Positions 23,310 to 31,475 of a stretch of 31,475 bases of DNA are shown here, one piece after another. The notes below the pieces were generated by a model, which worked only from the letters and a program-made list of their open reading frames with translations, searched no databases and was not told the DNA's origin. Origin of the DNA: CAZNEZ01 sp964572475 (GTDB lineage Bacteria; Bacillota; Clostridia; Lachnospirales; Lachnospiraceae); the NCBI GenBank assembly GCA_964572475.1, contig CAZNEZ010000022.1, positions 1 through 31,475 of the forward strand, read 5' to 3'. The position numbers and the translations under genes are program-made. The stretch's first letter is position 1. Each line of letters begins with the position of its first letter.

Positions 23310-25056
23310 ATGCCTGCATAATAAATCCAACAACTCTTTGAGATACCTTTTTCTTAAATGGTATCTCTTCTACTGTTAAACCATCAGGAACATAATAAGT
23401 CTCTTCATCTATTACCTGTCTGCAATCACTATGCAATACTTCCATATTAGCTGTTAATTCGGCTGCCAGCTCCTTACTTTTAACTGCAACCATCATCTCT
23501 GTATCCATATAGGTACTTCTAAGGTCCATATTATATGAGCCAATTATACTTATCTCATCATCAATTACTATTGACTTTCCATGAGTTGAGGTTCCTCCAT
23601 CATACTCATAAATACTAATCCCTGTATCAATAAGATTTCCTTTATTATACAGATAATCTGCCGATGCAAAGAAATTGTCTCCGTTTTCAACAGAATTTAT
23701 AACCATGCGTACATCTGGCACTGAATCTGCTACAAGCTTTAACTGTTGATACATCGCATCATTGCATACACAATATGGTGTATGAATTAAAACACTTTCT
23801 TTTGCCTGTGACATGAGTTTAACTAATTGATAGAATACCAATGGTTTCTTACCATATCTACCAGTTTCCCCAGTTATTAGCTTAACACCTTCTGTTTCTA
23901 CAGTTTTGCTATAATAATCCTCTTCTGAATTGAGATTTTCATATGTATCAGATAAACTTTCATATCTATTATGAAGTTCATCTATCATATTTTTAACTTC
24001 TATATCATCCATTAGCTTTTCATCATCATGAAAATAAGTACAACATGATAAATTCCATATATTATCAAAATATTCTCTTAGTTCAAACAGAGAACTTTCT
24101 CTACTGTCAGAATCATATTCAGTATTGTAAATAAATACTTCTCTATCAAGACTTTTGCTTTTTGACTTAAAGTTCCCAAGAAAATAGTCAAATGTATTTC
24201 TTCCGCCTACAATATACGCCTTATTATCAACAATAACGTATTTGTCATGCATACGTCCCTGCGTATTCCATGGAGTAACGAGATTCATTTCATTATATAT
24301 TTTTATTTCAATATTAGGATGAGAAGAAACCGCATAAAATACTGGATTATCTTCCATTCTTATAACTGAACTAATTCCATCTACGAATATCTTAACATTT
24401 ACACCCTCATCTGCTTTTGCCAATAATACCGCCATAATATCCCTTGTGCTTTGTCCATCTCTCATATCAAATGTAGACAAAACAATACTATTTTTAGCAT
24501 TATTAATAAGCGATAATCTTTCCGACAAAGCATCTGTATTTTGTTCAAGAATCATAGCTCTGTCACAGCTAATCCCATCTGAAAAGTCATCAATGGAAAG
24601 CATCTTAGATATATCATCATCTGTAACTTCTTTGTAATGTACAAATGGCGCAATTGCACCTATTACCAGATATAGTATAACTATTATAAGTATTGAAACC
24701 GTTGACAGAATTTCTTTTTTATGTGGTTTACTCTTTACTTTTCTAAGTGTTTCACTAACATATTCTTTATCATCACTATTCACACTAAAGAATTCAAGTT
24801 TCTCTTTTCTAATCTTACAAAATAACCTTATATACAATAATAAAGTAGCTATCACAATACAAATTGCTACAAAAATTATAAAATTAGTTATCGGAAATGG
24901 AATATCTGGGGCGAGCGCTACGAATAATACTAAAGCTAGTAAGCAGGCTGCACATACTTTCCAATACCATACTGGTACAAAAATTGTTTTAACATAAGTT
25001 TTTATATTAGTTTTTATATTAGTTTTTATATTATAAATAGAAGATTTATCTTTCAC
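23293..25056 (-). CDS. Membrane phospholipase D-like / cardiolipin synthase-type protein
   Basis: This 587-residue protein has three N-terminal membrane segments (about residues 34-50, 55-78 and 116-140) followed by two phospholipase D domains. HKD motif 1 is HDKYVIVDN (His270, Lys272, Asp277) with GGRN after it; HKD motif 2 is HGKSIVIDD (His492, Lys494, Asp499) with GSYNMD after it. This is the layout of cardiolipin synthases, but the protein is longer than usual (about 480-510), and the gap between the two motifs contains an acidic insertion (about 340-390). Phosphatidyl transfer is likely; cardiolipin synthesis is possible, not proven. The start is odd: a GTG at 25056, with the only good ribosome binding site (25090-25083) 27 bases upstream. 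A 12-base repeat encodes NIKT three times near the N-terminus. Confidence 0.85.
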   Translation of the reverse strand: MKDKSSIYNIKTNIKTNIKTYVKTIFVPVWYWKVCAACLLALVLFVALAPDIPFPITNFIIFVAICIVIATLLLYIRLFCKIRKEKLEFFSVNSDDKEYVSETLRKVKSKPHKKEILSTVSILIIVILYLVIGAIAPFVHYKEVTDDDISKMLSIDDFSDGISCDRAMILEQNTDALSERLSLINNAKNSIVLSTFDMRDGQSTRDIMAVLLAKADEGVNVKIFVDGISSVIRMEDNPVFYAVSSHPNIEIKIYNEMNLVTPWNTQGRMHDKYVIVDNKAYIVGGRNTFDYFLGNFKSKSKSLDREVFIYNTEYDSDSRESSLFELREYFDNIWNLSCCTYFHDDEKLMDDIEVKNMIDELHNRYESLSDTYENLNSEEDYYSKTVETEGVKLITGETGRYGKKPLVFYQLVKLMSQAKESVLIHTPYCVCNDAMYQQLKLVADSVPDVRMVINSVENGDNFFASADYLYNKGNLIDTGISIYEYDGGTSTHGKSIVIDDEISIIGSYNMDLRSTYMDTEMMVAVKSKELAAELTANMEVLHSDCRQVIDEETYYVPDGLTVEEIPFKKKVSQRVVGFIMQAFRFEV

Positions 25057-25117
25057 TTTTTAATACATGTCTATGTGACATGCCCTCCTTATAAAACTTG
25101 TAATAAATATCATCTTA

Positions 25118-25153
25118 TTGATTGTATCATTATACCATATCTGATACAATCAA
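25118..25153. promoter_or_regulatory. Perfect dyad with mirror-image promoters between the PLD-like and flippase genes
   Basis: TTGATTGTATCA (25118-25129) and TGATACAATCAA (25142-25153) are exact complements around a 12-base centre. Outer arms CATCTTAT (25111-25118) and ATAAGATG (25164-25171) also pair. On each strand the dyad reads TTGTAT, 17 bases, TACAAT (plus: 25122-25127 and 25145-25150; minus: 25149-25144 and 25126-25121). Both genes lie at sensible leader distances. The -10 boxes are good; the -35 boxes are weak. It may also be an operator. Confidence 0.55.
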
Positions 25154-25190
25154 TTTATATATCATAAGATGAAAGGAATATTCATATATC

Positions 25191-26729
25191 ATGAATAATC
25201 ATAATACTATTACTCACGGAAGAACTCATAATGCTATCCGCAATGCATCAACAGCTTTTATTGCACAATTTCTTATTAGCCTTACAGAATTTGTTGTAAG
25301 AACTATATTTATTTATACACTAGGAAACACCTATCTTGGATTAAATGGCCTGTTTAGTGATATCTTAACTCTTCTATCACTTGCTGAACTTGGCTTTGGA
25401 ACCGCTATAACATACGCCCTTTATGAGCCTCTAGCACATAATAATGAGCCAAAAGTTGCTGCCCTTTTAATGCTTTTTAAAAGAATATATAATTTTCTAG
25501 GCGTATTTATTACTGCTATTGGATTATTATTGACACCTTTTTTAAGCTTTTTTATATCTGATATGCCAGACATTCCTGAACTTCCTTTTATCTATATATT
25601 GTACCTATGCAATACCTCATTTAGCTACTTTCTTGTATACAAAAAAAGTCTTTTGAATGCTAATCAAAGCTCTCACATAGTATCATTTATACAGATTGTT
25701 ACATCAGGAATTATGTATATTTTTCAGGTTTTAGTTCTGCTATTATTTAGAAACTTTATATTATTCCTAAGTATACAGGTATTTTGTACCCTCCTTAACA
25801 ATATTATTATAAGTTTTTATGTTTCTAATCACTATCGCTATCTTAAAATTTATAAAAATCAGAAAATCAGCACTGCTGAAAAAAAAGCAATCTTTACCAA
25901 TGTTAAAGCTATGTTCTTAAGTAAAATAAGTTCTGCTGTTGTTACCTCCACAGATAATATACTTATTTCCAAATTTGTAAGTACAATTGTTCTTGGATTT
26001 TATTCTAACTACACTTGGTTTACTACATTTATAAGAGCAATTCTTAACAAGATTTTTGAAGCTATTTCCGGTAGTATAGGTAATCTTTTATCTCTTGAAT
26101 CCAAAGAAAAGGCTCACGATAATTATCTTAAAATCTGGTTTGTAAACTATTGGATAATCTGCTTTTTTACTGTGTTTCTTTTTGTAAATGTCAATCCTTT
26201 CATAAGAATATGGGTTGGTAATAAATATACACTTAATATGCTTATAGTATTTACAATATGTTTAAATCTATATATGCGTTTTATTCGTAATACTTCTCTT
26301 ACATATCTTGATGCTTATGGAGTATTTACAAGACTTAAACTCAAATGTATTGCAGAGGCCATAATCAACCTTGTAGTATCGCTTATCTATCTTTTGGTTT
26401 TTGATATGGGAATCTTCGGAGTTTTGCTTGGTACGTTTACAAGCAACATGCTTACTAATTTTTGGTTTGAGCCGTATGTACTTTACAAAGATAAATTTAA
26501 AGCCCCACTTATCCCTTATTTTTTGAAATTTGCGCAATATTTTAGCGCCATGATGTTAAATGGCGCCATTGTATATTTTGTTATTAATAGAATTACTTTT
26601 TCAAATATAATCTTAACCTTTATTGTTCAGGTAATAGTTAGTTTTATACTCATCAATATAATTATTATAATACTGTTTTTCAGGACAAAAGAGTTCAAAT
26701 ATCTGATGAAATGCTTATTTAGTAAATAA
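25191..26729 (+). CDS. Polysaccharide/oligosaccharide flippase (Wzx-like, MOP superfamily)
   Basis: This 512-residue membrane protein has about 12-14 hydrophobic helices. The N-terminus (NAIRNASTAFIAQFLISLTEFVVRTIFIYTLGNTYLGLNGLF) is split over the first two helices and is typical of Wzx/RfbX-type lipid-linked oligosaccharide flippases, as are LLSLAELGFGTAITYALYEPLA and the middle loop STDNILISKFVSTIVLG. Such proteins move undecaprenyl-linked sugar units across the membrane for cell-surface polysaccharide. No glycosyltransferase genes lie nearby, so it is an orphan flippase here. The ATG at 25191 has AAAGGAA some 13 bases upstream. Its end overlaps the convergent YkgJ-type gene by 11 bases. 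Membership of the MOP superfamily is sure; the substrate is not. Confidence 0.88.
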   Translation: MNNHNTITHGRTHNAIRNASTAFIAQFLISLTEFVVRTIFIYTLGNTYLGLNGLFSDILTLLSLAELGFGTAITYALYEPLAHNNEPKVAALLMLFKRIYNFLGVFITAIGLLLTPFLSFFISDMPDIPELPFIYILYLCNTSFSYFLVYKKSLLNANQSSHIVSFIQIVTSGIMYIFQVLVLLLFRNFILFLSIQVFCTLLNNIIISFYVSNHYRYLKIYKNQKISTAEKKAIFTNVKAMFLSKISSAVVTSTDNILISKFVSTIVLGFYSNYTWFTTFIRAILNKIFEAISGSIGNLLSLESKEKAHDNYLKIWFVNYWIICFFTVFLFVNVNPFIRIWVGNKYTLNMLIVFTICLNLYMRFIRNTSLTYLDAYGVFTRLKLKCIAEAIINLVVSLIYLLVFDMGIFGVLLGTFTSNMLTNFWFEPYVLYKDKFKAPLIPYFLKFAQYFSAMMLNGAIVYFVINRITFSNIILTFIVQVIVSFILINIIIIILFFRTKEFKYLMKCLFSK

Positions 26730-27372
26730 ACGCATCTACCCTTTTTTGAAACTGTTCATAAAAATCCGTCTTACTATCATATGGCGTTAAAAAGAATATA
26801 CTAATTATTTTCATATTAACTTCTCTATTATAGCTTTCATCATTACTTTCTTTTAATTTCTGCTGAACATCTTTTAATAGATAATGCCAGTCTGACACAT
26901 ATTTTTGATTCTTTTTTAGTTCAGGTGTATCAATCCATTTTGAAACCTTAACCTTAGTTTTATTGGCTTTAGGACATTCATTAACTTGTAGAAAATACTT
27001 AAAATCATGATTGTCATATATTCTTCCAAGTGGAAATAGCCTGCATATACCTGGTCTAAATTCATGAATACTGCACCTTCCATTATTATCTAAATAACTA
27101 CAGCAGTCTCTGTCCTTAGTCATCTTAATATTAGGAAGGATAACACCATCTACAACATTTAGCTCAATTCTATCGACTAATAGATTTTCAAAGCTTATAT
27201 TAAAGTGAGTAGTTATTCTATAAATATCAAGTGGATCAATCACTATTGATTTTCCCATACCCGTACAACATATAGAACAGCCTGTACAATCATTACAGCC
27301 TGCCTTTACCATATCATTAATGCCATATAATCTGCCATCTGATATTTCTTCTAATCTGACATTTCGTTCCAT
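26719..27372 (-). CDS. YkgJ-type cysteine cluster protein
   Basis: This 217-residue protein has the zinc- or iron-binding cysteine cluster of the UPF0153/YkgJ family (PF03692): CNDCTGCSICCTGMG near residues 26-40, then CCSYLDNNGRCSIHEFRP and GICRLFPLGR near residues 90-118, with another Cys in VNECPKANK. Metal binding is expected; the cellular role is unknown for the family. The ATG at 27372 comes one base after the purC stop, so it is the second gene of a purC operon, with only a poor ribosome binding site (AAAAAG) inside the purC end. The last 11 bases overlap the convergent flippase gene. Confidence 0.88.
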   Translation of the reverse strand: MERNVRLEEISDGRLYGINDMVKAGCNDCTGCSICCTGMGKSIVIDPLDIYRITTHFNISFENLLVDRIELNVVDGVILPNIKMTKDRDCCSYLDNNGRCSIHEFRPGICRLFPLGRIYDNHDFKYFLQVNECPKANKTKVKVSKWIDTPELKKNQKYVSDWHYLLKDVQQKLKESNDESYNREVNMKIISIFFLTPYDSKTDFYEQFQKRVDAFIY

Positions 27373-27373
27373 A

Positions 27374-28216
27374 TTACTTTTTAAGTCGGTTTAAGCCTTC
27401 ATGATATATCTGGCTTGTCTTATCAACAACTTCCTGTGGAAGTGGCTTAATATCATCCTTGCCAGCTATATTATTATCTTTTAACCAGTCTCTAACGAAC
27501 TGTTTATCAAAACTCTTAGGACTTGTTCCAATCTTATATTCTGCAGCGTCCCAGAATCTACTTGAATCTGGTGTAAATATTTCATCTGCTAAAACAAGAT
27601 TTCCGTCTTCATCAAATCCAAATTCAAATTTTGTATCTGCTAAAATAATTCCATTCTCTTTAGCATAATCATAGCATTTATTGTAAAGCTTTAATGCAAC
27701 TTCTTCAACTTTATGAGCTAAATCAGCGCCTATATCACTAGCCATCTCTTCAACGCTAACATAAATATCATGTCCTGATGAAGCTTTTGTTGATGGTGTA
27801 AACATTGGTTTATCTAACTTTTCAGCCTGCTGATATTCTCTATCAAACTTTGTTCCGCAAAAACTTCCGTCCTTCTGGTATGCATCCCACATACTTCCAA
27901 ACATATATCCTCTTACGATAAATTCATAATTCATCATCTTGAGTTTTTTAACTAATATAGTTCTGTCTTTATATTCTTCTCCCTGGAATTCTGCTGGCAT
28001 GTCCTTAAGATCTGATGAAATGATATGGTTAGGAATTATATCCTTAACATAATCAAACCAGAAAAGTGCCATCTGATTAAGTACCTTACCTTTGTCTGGT
28101 ATCTCTGTTGGGAGAATAACATCAAATGCTGATATTCTATCTGTTGTTACAATAACAAGCTGGCCATTCTCTAAATCATATACTTCTCTAACTTTTCCAC
28201 TAATAATTTTTTTCAT
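27374..28216 (-). CDS. purC: Phosphoribosylaminoimidazole-succinocarboxamide synthase
   Basis: SAICAR synthetase joins aspartate to CAIR with ATP in the de novo purine pathway (cytoplasm). The 280-residue protein has the start SGKVREVYDL, the VIVTTDRISAFDVILPTEIP block, the PROSITE-like LADTKFEFGFD, and DEIFTPDSSRFW. It is of the longer type (about 280-300 residues) compared with the 235-residue E. coli form. The ATG at 28216 is preceded in frame by a stop, so it is the only possible start, but its AAAGGAG (28249-28243) is 26 bases upstream with a hairpin between them. A promoter lies at 28271-28299. No other purine genes are nearby, which is unusual but known for scattered pur genes. Confidence 0.97.
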   Translation of the reverse strand: MKKIISGKVREVYDLENGQLVIVTTDRISAFDVILPTEIPDKGKVLNQMALFWFDYVKDIIPNHIISSDLKDMPAEFQGEEYKDRTILVKKLKMMNYEFIVRGYMFGSMWDAYQKDGSFCGTKFDREYQQAEKLDKPMFTPSTKASSGHDIYVSVEEMASDIGADLAHKVEEVALKLYNKCYDYAKENGIILADTKFEFGFDEDGNLVLADEIFTPDSSRFWDAAEYKIGTSPKSFDKQFVRDWLKDNNIAGKDDIKPLPQEVVDKTSQIYHEGLNRLKK

Positions 28217-28228
28217 AATTCACATTAA

Positions 28229-28249
28229 CAGGCTATTGCCTGCTCCTTT
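28229..28249 (-). promoter_or_regulatory. purC ribosome binding site followed directly by a hairpin
   Basis: AAAGGAG (28249-28243) is followed at once by CAGGC-AATA-GCCTG (28242-28229) and then 12 bases to the ATG. Folding the hairpin would shorten the effective spacing from 26 to about 12 bases. Confidence 0.5.
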
Positions 28250-28270
28250 CAGAGTTTTGATATAGGATTA

Positions 28271-28299
28271 AATATAGCACTAAGAGTCGAAAATGGCAA
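28271..28299 (-). promoter_or_regulatory. Promoter of the purC operon
   Basis: On the minus strand TTGCCA (28299-28294), a 17-base spacer and TATATT (28276-28271) predict a start near 28264. No purine riboswitch is visible in the short leader. Confidence 0.55.
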
Positions 28300-28302
28300 C
28301 CT

Positions 28303-28348
28303 AAATATTTTACTTCTATTTCAATAAATATTTTACTTCTATTTCAAT
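28303..28348. repeat. Exact 23-bp tandem duplication at the end of the second MATE gene
   Basis: Bases 28303-28325 and 28326-28348 are identical. The second copy contains the last codons and the TAG stop of the MATE gene; the first copy is non-coding. It is a local duplication with no obvious function. Confidence 0.85.
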
Positions 28349-29697
28349 TTGTCTTTTGGCAAGTTTTTCAAAAAGCTAAGCATTAATGGAAATGATATTG
28401 CAAAACTTATTATATCTGCTAATGCTTGAGAGACCTGAATTCCAGTTTTTCCAAACAAATATGGAAGTATTATAATTAAAGGAATGAAACATACACCACT
28501 TCTTAATGCTGACAAAAATGCTGCTCTTCCACTCTTTCCTACACTTTGAAACATCATATTGGTACATACTGAAAATGGTTGGAAAAAGCATGCAATACAT
28601 TGGCATCTCAAGGCCATCGTTCCAAATTCTATTACCTGTGTATCATTTCTAAATACACCTATTATCTGTCCTGATATTATAAGCCCTATTGTTGCTGCAA
28701 CTCCTAAAATCGCTTCTCCTGCAAATGCCGTAAACCATAGACCTTTACGAACTCGTGAATATTTTCCTGCTCCATAGTTATATGCTGCAACAGGTTGAAA
28801 TCCCTGACCTATTCCTAACCCAACTGAGAATATGAACATACTTATTCTGTTAACTATGCTCATAGCCGCAACAGCCGCATCACCATAAACTGCTGCCTGA
28901 GAATTAAGCAGCATGGTGGATACACTTCCAAGTCCCTGCCTTAACATACTTGGGAATCCAACAGTTACTATTTCTACAACATCTTTGAATTCTCTTGTTA
29001 TCTTCTTAATTGATATTTTGCTGTCTGTTTTTCCAACTACGAACATGTATAAGAGTATTCCAAAGCTGATTATTTGAGATATTGCTGTTGATATACCTGC
29101 ACCACTAGTACCAAGATTCAAGCCAAACATGAAGATAGGGTCAAGAATAATATTAAGAATTCCTCCCATAGTAAGTCCAATCATAGCAAATGCTGCTCTT
29201 CCTTCATATCGGAGTATGTTATTGAGTACACAACTGCTGGTCATGAATGGAGCTGCAATCAAAATATATAGTCCATATTCCTTAGCATATGGTAAAATAG
29301 TCTTCGTACTTCCTAATAAATTCATAAATGGTTCCAAAAAGATAATACCTAAAACAGATATTATTATGCCTATGGCCAATGACAGAAAAAAGCTGGTAGA
29401 TGCATACCTGCTCGCACTTTCATTGTCTTTTTGACCTAGTTTTCTAGATATTATACTGCCTGCTCCATGTCCAAACATAAATCCAAAAGCTTGTAAGATG
29501 GCCATAAGTCCAAATACAATTCCTACTGCTCCACTTGCACTATTACCCAGCTTACTTACAAAAAATGTATCTGCCAGATTATATATACTTGTAATCAACA
29601 TACTTATAATCGTTGGTATTCCAAGTTGCATTATTAGTTTTGGTATTGGGGTTTCTGTCATCTTTATATACTGTGATACTTCTGATTTTTCTTTCAT
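28339..29697 (-). CDS. MATE family efflux transporter
   Basis: From the ATG at 29697 the protein has 452 residues. That start is preferred because AAAGGAG lies 10 bases upstream and the next residues, MKEKSEVSQYIKMTETPIPK, match how this MATE subgroup starts; the longer frame to 29736 reads through the ribosome binding site. It has twelve membrane helices with LIMQLGIPTIISMLITSIYN (helix 1), FGHGAGSIISRKLGQKDNE (helix 2 loop) and GIGQGFQPVAAYNYGAGKYS in the second half. The family exports drugs or metabolites with Na+ or H+. It is transcribed alone, with no regulator beside it. It is clearly distinct from the MATE protein at 21993-23309. Confidence 0.93.
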   Translation of the reverse strand: MKEKSEVSQYIKMTETPIPKLIMQLGIPTIISMLITSIYNLADTFFVSKLGNSASGAVGIVFGLMAILQAFGFMFGHGAGSIISRKLGQKDNESASRYASTSFFLSLAIGIIISVLGIIFLEPFMNLLGSTKTILPYAKEYGLYILIAAPFMTSSCVLNNILRYEGRAAFAMIGLTMGGILNIILDPIFMFGLNLGTSGAGISTAISQIISFGILLYMFVVGKTDSKISIKKITREFKDVVEIVTVGFPSMLRQGLGSVSTMLLNSQAAVYGDAAVAAMSIVNRISMFIFSVGLGIGQGFQPVAAYNYGAGKYSRVRKGLWFTAFAGEAILGVAATIGLIISGQIIGVFRNDTQVIEFGTMALRCQCIACFFQPFSVCTNMMFQSVGKSGRAAFLSALRSGVCFIPLIIILPYLFGKTGIQVSQALADIISFAISFPLMLSFLKNLPKDKLK

Positions 29698-29780
29698 TAG
29701 AAAACATCTCCTTTGGATGCAAACATCTTTTACCATTTATTTCAATATTCGACTATCTTAGCACCAAATTTACAAAAATA

Positions 29781-29807
29781 CCACCCACAATATTACAAAG
29801 TGGATGG
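29781..29807 (-). terminator. Intrinsic terminator of the chemoreceptor gene
   Basis: On the minus strand CCATCCAC (29807-29800) pairs with GTGGGTGG (29788-29781), including one G-T wobble, and is followed by TATTTTTG. It lies 50 bases after the chemoreceptor stop codon. Confidence 0.75.
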
Positions 29808-29856
29808 CATCTTATAATTATTCTATAATTATCTACTTCTTACTCTTAACTGTAAG

Positions 29857-31329
29857 CTATACTGTATAATTAGCTAATTCTTCAACTGTCTTAGAAATCT
29901 CTGACATTACTTTATCAAACTTTAATACTGCCTCTGCATTTTTAAGACTTATATCATAAGCTTCCTGAGTACTTGCTGATACTTCTTCACTTGACGCTGA
30001 CAGGTTACTTACCCCATCAACTATCTGATCATTAGAATCCTGCAATGCTGTCATGCTCTGATTAACTTCTAATATTACCCTATTGAGTAAAGCAATCTTA
30101 TCTTCAACGCCCTTAAATTTTTCGCGTGTATTATCAATTAACTTCTTTTGCTCTTCTGAAGTATTAAGTGCATCATCAACTTTTTCAGATACGCTGACAG
30201 TATTGGTTCCTAATTCTCCAAGAATCTTCGTTATACTCTCTGTCGCTTCCTTAGTCTGTTCTGCAAGATTCCTAATCTCATCTGCTACAACTGCAAAACC
30301 TTTTCCTGCTTCGCCAGCTCTTGCTGCCTCTATTGATGCATTAAGAGCTAATAGATTAGTCTGTGATGATATATTAAGAATAATATTTGTTATATTTTTA
30401 ACCTCTTCTGCGCATTTTACCATATCAATAGTAGAATTCTTCATCTGTGAACTTGATTCTATAGATAAATCCGCATGTTTATTTAATTCTTCCATTGCTT
30501 CTACACCATCATTAATTACCTTATTGGATTCATTAACAGCTGTAAGAATCTCATTAGTCTTATCATATGTATCCGATATAGCATCCTTAATAGTTGCTGT
30601 CATAACTGTCTGCTGATTAATCGTCTCAGCCGTCGAATTCGTACCAGAAGCAATATCTTTTAACGAATCACATACTTTATTAGTTGTATCTACTATCATA
30701 CCAAGATTATCTTTAGTTCCATTAACATTATTCATTACCTGCTTAGCGGCTTCTACTACTGTAATAGCCATCTGCTCATTATGCTTTGACATCTCTTCAA
30801 CCTGCTCATAAGCTTCCCTAAAGAATATCTGGGTGACTCTAACTCCAAATATTGCAATAGCCACAGAAGAAATCGTTATTATCATCTCTATCATTACCTT
30901 CTCAATAACAAGAGTTGGATCCGTAGTTCCTGCAATTATCGTAATAACTTTAATTACATTAATTGCAAACATTACTATTCCTGTATAAAGTACTATATTC
31001 TTATCAAGGTATAGTATAAGTGCTACTAATATAGGAATAAAATATGGATAAGGAGTGTTACTATCTGAACACAATAGAAGTGTTGCATATACTATCGTAA
31101 ATGATATTGCTCCATAATACATATAAATCTTTGTTTCACGCTTGTTTAAGAATACAAATATTCCTACTACATAAGTTAATATAGCTAAAATAAATGGAAT
31201 AATGCTCTTCTCCGGTGCTAAATCTGACATCTGTAATTGAGACATCAAACCAATAGATACAAACACTGTAATAACTGTAAGTGCTAAAAATAATATTTTA
31301 TTTACTCTTGCTATTTGTTTTTTGTTCAT
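29857..31329 (-). CDS. Methyl-accepting chemotaxis protein with polytopic membrane sensor
   Basis: This 490-residue chemoreceptor has about six hydrophobic helices in residues 1-165 and almost no extracytoplasmic domain; I see no HAMP domain. The cytoplasmic part (about 180-490) is a long coiled coil with the hairpin-tip signature (ILNISSQTNLLALNASIEAA then RAGEAGKGFAVVADEIRNLA) that binds CheA/CheW. Many Ser/Thr/Gln/Glu pairs lie in the flanking helices as possible methylation sites. A sensor of this shape might detect a membrane-soluble or energy-related signal, or be stimulated within the membrane. The ATG at 31329 has only a weak GGGG upstream. It appears monocistronic, with a terminator downstream. 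The ligand is unknown. Confidence 0.93.
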   Translation of the reverse strand: MNKKQIARVNKILFLALTVITVFVSIGLMSQLQMSDLAPEKSIIPFILAILTYVVGIFVFLNKRETKIYMYYGAISFTIVYATLLLCSDSNTPYPYFIPILVALILYLDKNIVLYTGIVMFAINVIKVITIIAGTTDPTLVIEKVMIEMIITISSVAIAIFGVRVTQIFFREAYEQVEEMSKHNEQMAITVVEAAKQVMNNVNGTKDNLGMIVDTTNKVCDSLKDIASGTNSTAETINQQTVMTATIKDAISDTYDKTNEILTAVNESNKVINDGVEAMEELNKHADLSIESSSQMKNSTIDMVKCAEEVKNITNIILNISSQTNLLALNASIEAARAGEAGKGFAVVADEIRNLAEQTKEATESITKILGELGTNTVSVSEKVDDALNTSEEQKKLIDNTREKFKGVEDKIALLNRVILEVNQSMTALQDSNDQIVDGVSNLSASSEEVSASTQEAYDISLKNAEAVLKFDKVMSEISKTVEELANYTV

Positions 31330-31475
31330 AAATAGTACCCCAACTTTCTTTTCTAATATAGTAAAATGTCGAATCTTTTATATTATTTTATCACTTTTTG
31401 TATATATATTCAAATAAACATACCACTTAACATAGTGCTTTAGTACTACTAGATACAAGGGTTACAATTCATATA

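Noticed and set aside
31349..31385. Sigma-D-like flagellar promoter for the chemoreceptor (TAAA ... TTCGACAT on the minus strand)
   Set aside because: The spacing is 13 rather than about 15 bases and only about 5 of 8 positions of the -10 match, so it is not better than chance in this AT-rich stretch.

Overview
The window looks like chromosome of a low-GC Firmicute, most likely an anaerobic member of the Lachnospiraceae (Lachnospira/Roseburia-like). The reasons are strong AT bias, AGGAGG-type ribosome binding sites, TTGACA/TATAAT promoters with 17-bp spacers, pyruvate:ferredoxin oxidoreductase, RNase J, CarD, a T-box leader and several MATE transporters. The genus is inferred from the overall look of the proteins, not from a database search. 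There are no tRNA, rRNA, CRISPR, prophage or intact transposase genes. Most genes lie on the minus strand.

Left part (1-8830): the 5' end of nifJ (PFOR) and RNase J; a small graveyard with a MATE remnant joined to a pyridoxamine-oxidase-like remnant; then carD divergent from a marR-type gene. The intergenic region between these two carries consensus promoters and four copies of TATGTCA. A three-gene operon follows: a LacI-type regulator and two half-transporters forming a heterodimeric ABC exporter with complementary degenerate ATP sites. A GC-rich palindrome overlaps the predicted start of this operon.

Centre (8831-15632): aspS sits behind a T-box leader whose specifier loop reads AAC (Asn, next to GAA) rather than an Asp codon. 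The enzyme has His at a position linked to relaxed tRNA(Asp)/tRNA(Asn) specificity. A ~300-bp foldback element follows, then a small basic protein gene with a hairpin-rich leader. Next come a secreted C10-like cysteine peptidase with a membrane-anchored partner, and a dus gene downstream of a D-lactate dehydrogenase gene broken by one in-frame amber codon. A second cluster of palindromic repeats separates this from a sugar kinase.

Right part (15633-31475): an FGGY kinase; a Nudix hydrolase translationally coupled to a LysR regulator that is divergent from a YeiH-type exporter; an RsmH methyltransferase with an N-terminal extension; a MerR/MATE divergent pair with a 19-bp-spaced promoter and an 11-bp tandem repeat; a membrane phospholipase-D-like protein divergent from a polysaccharide flippase across a perfect dyad; purC with a YkgJ-type protein; a second MATE transporter; and a membrane chemoreceptor.

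No obvious new multi-gene defence or biosynthetic system is visible. The most interesting signals are regulatory and structural: the Asn-type T-box on aspS, the foldback elements, the amber-broken ldhA, the peptidase/partner operon, the symmetric divergent promoter at 25118-25153 and the 11-bp repeat array. All four convergent gene pairs overlap at their stop codons.
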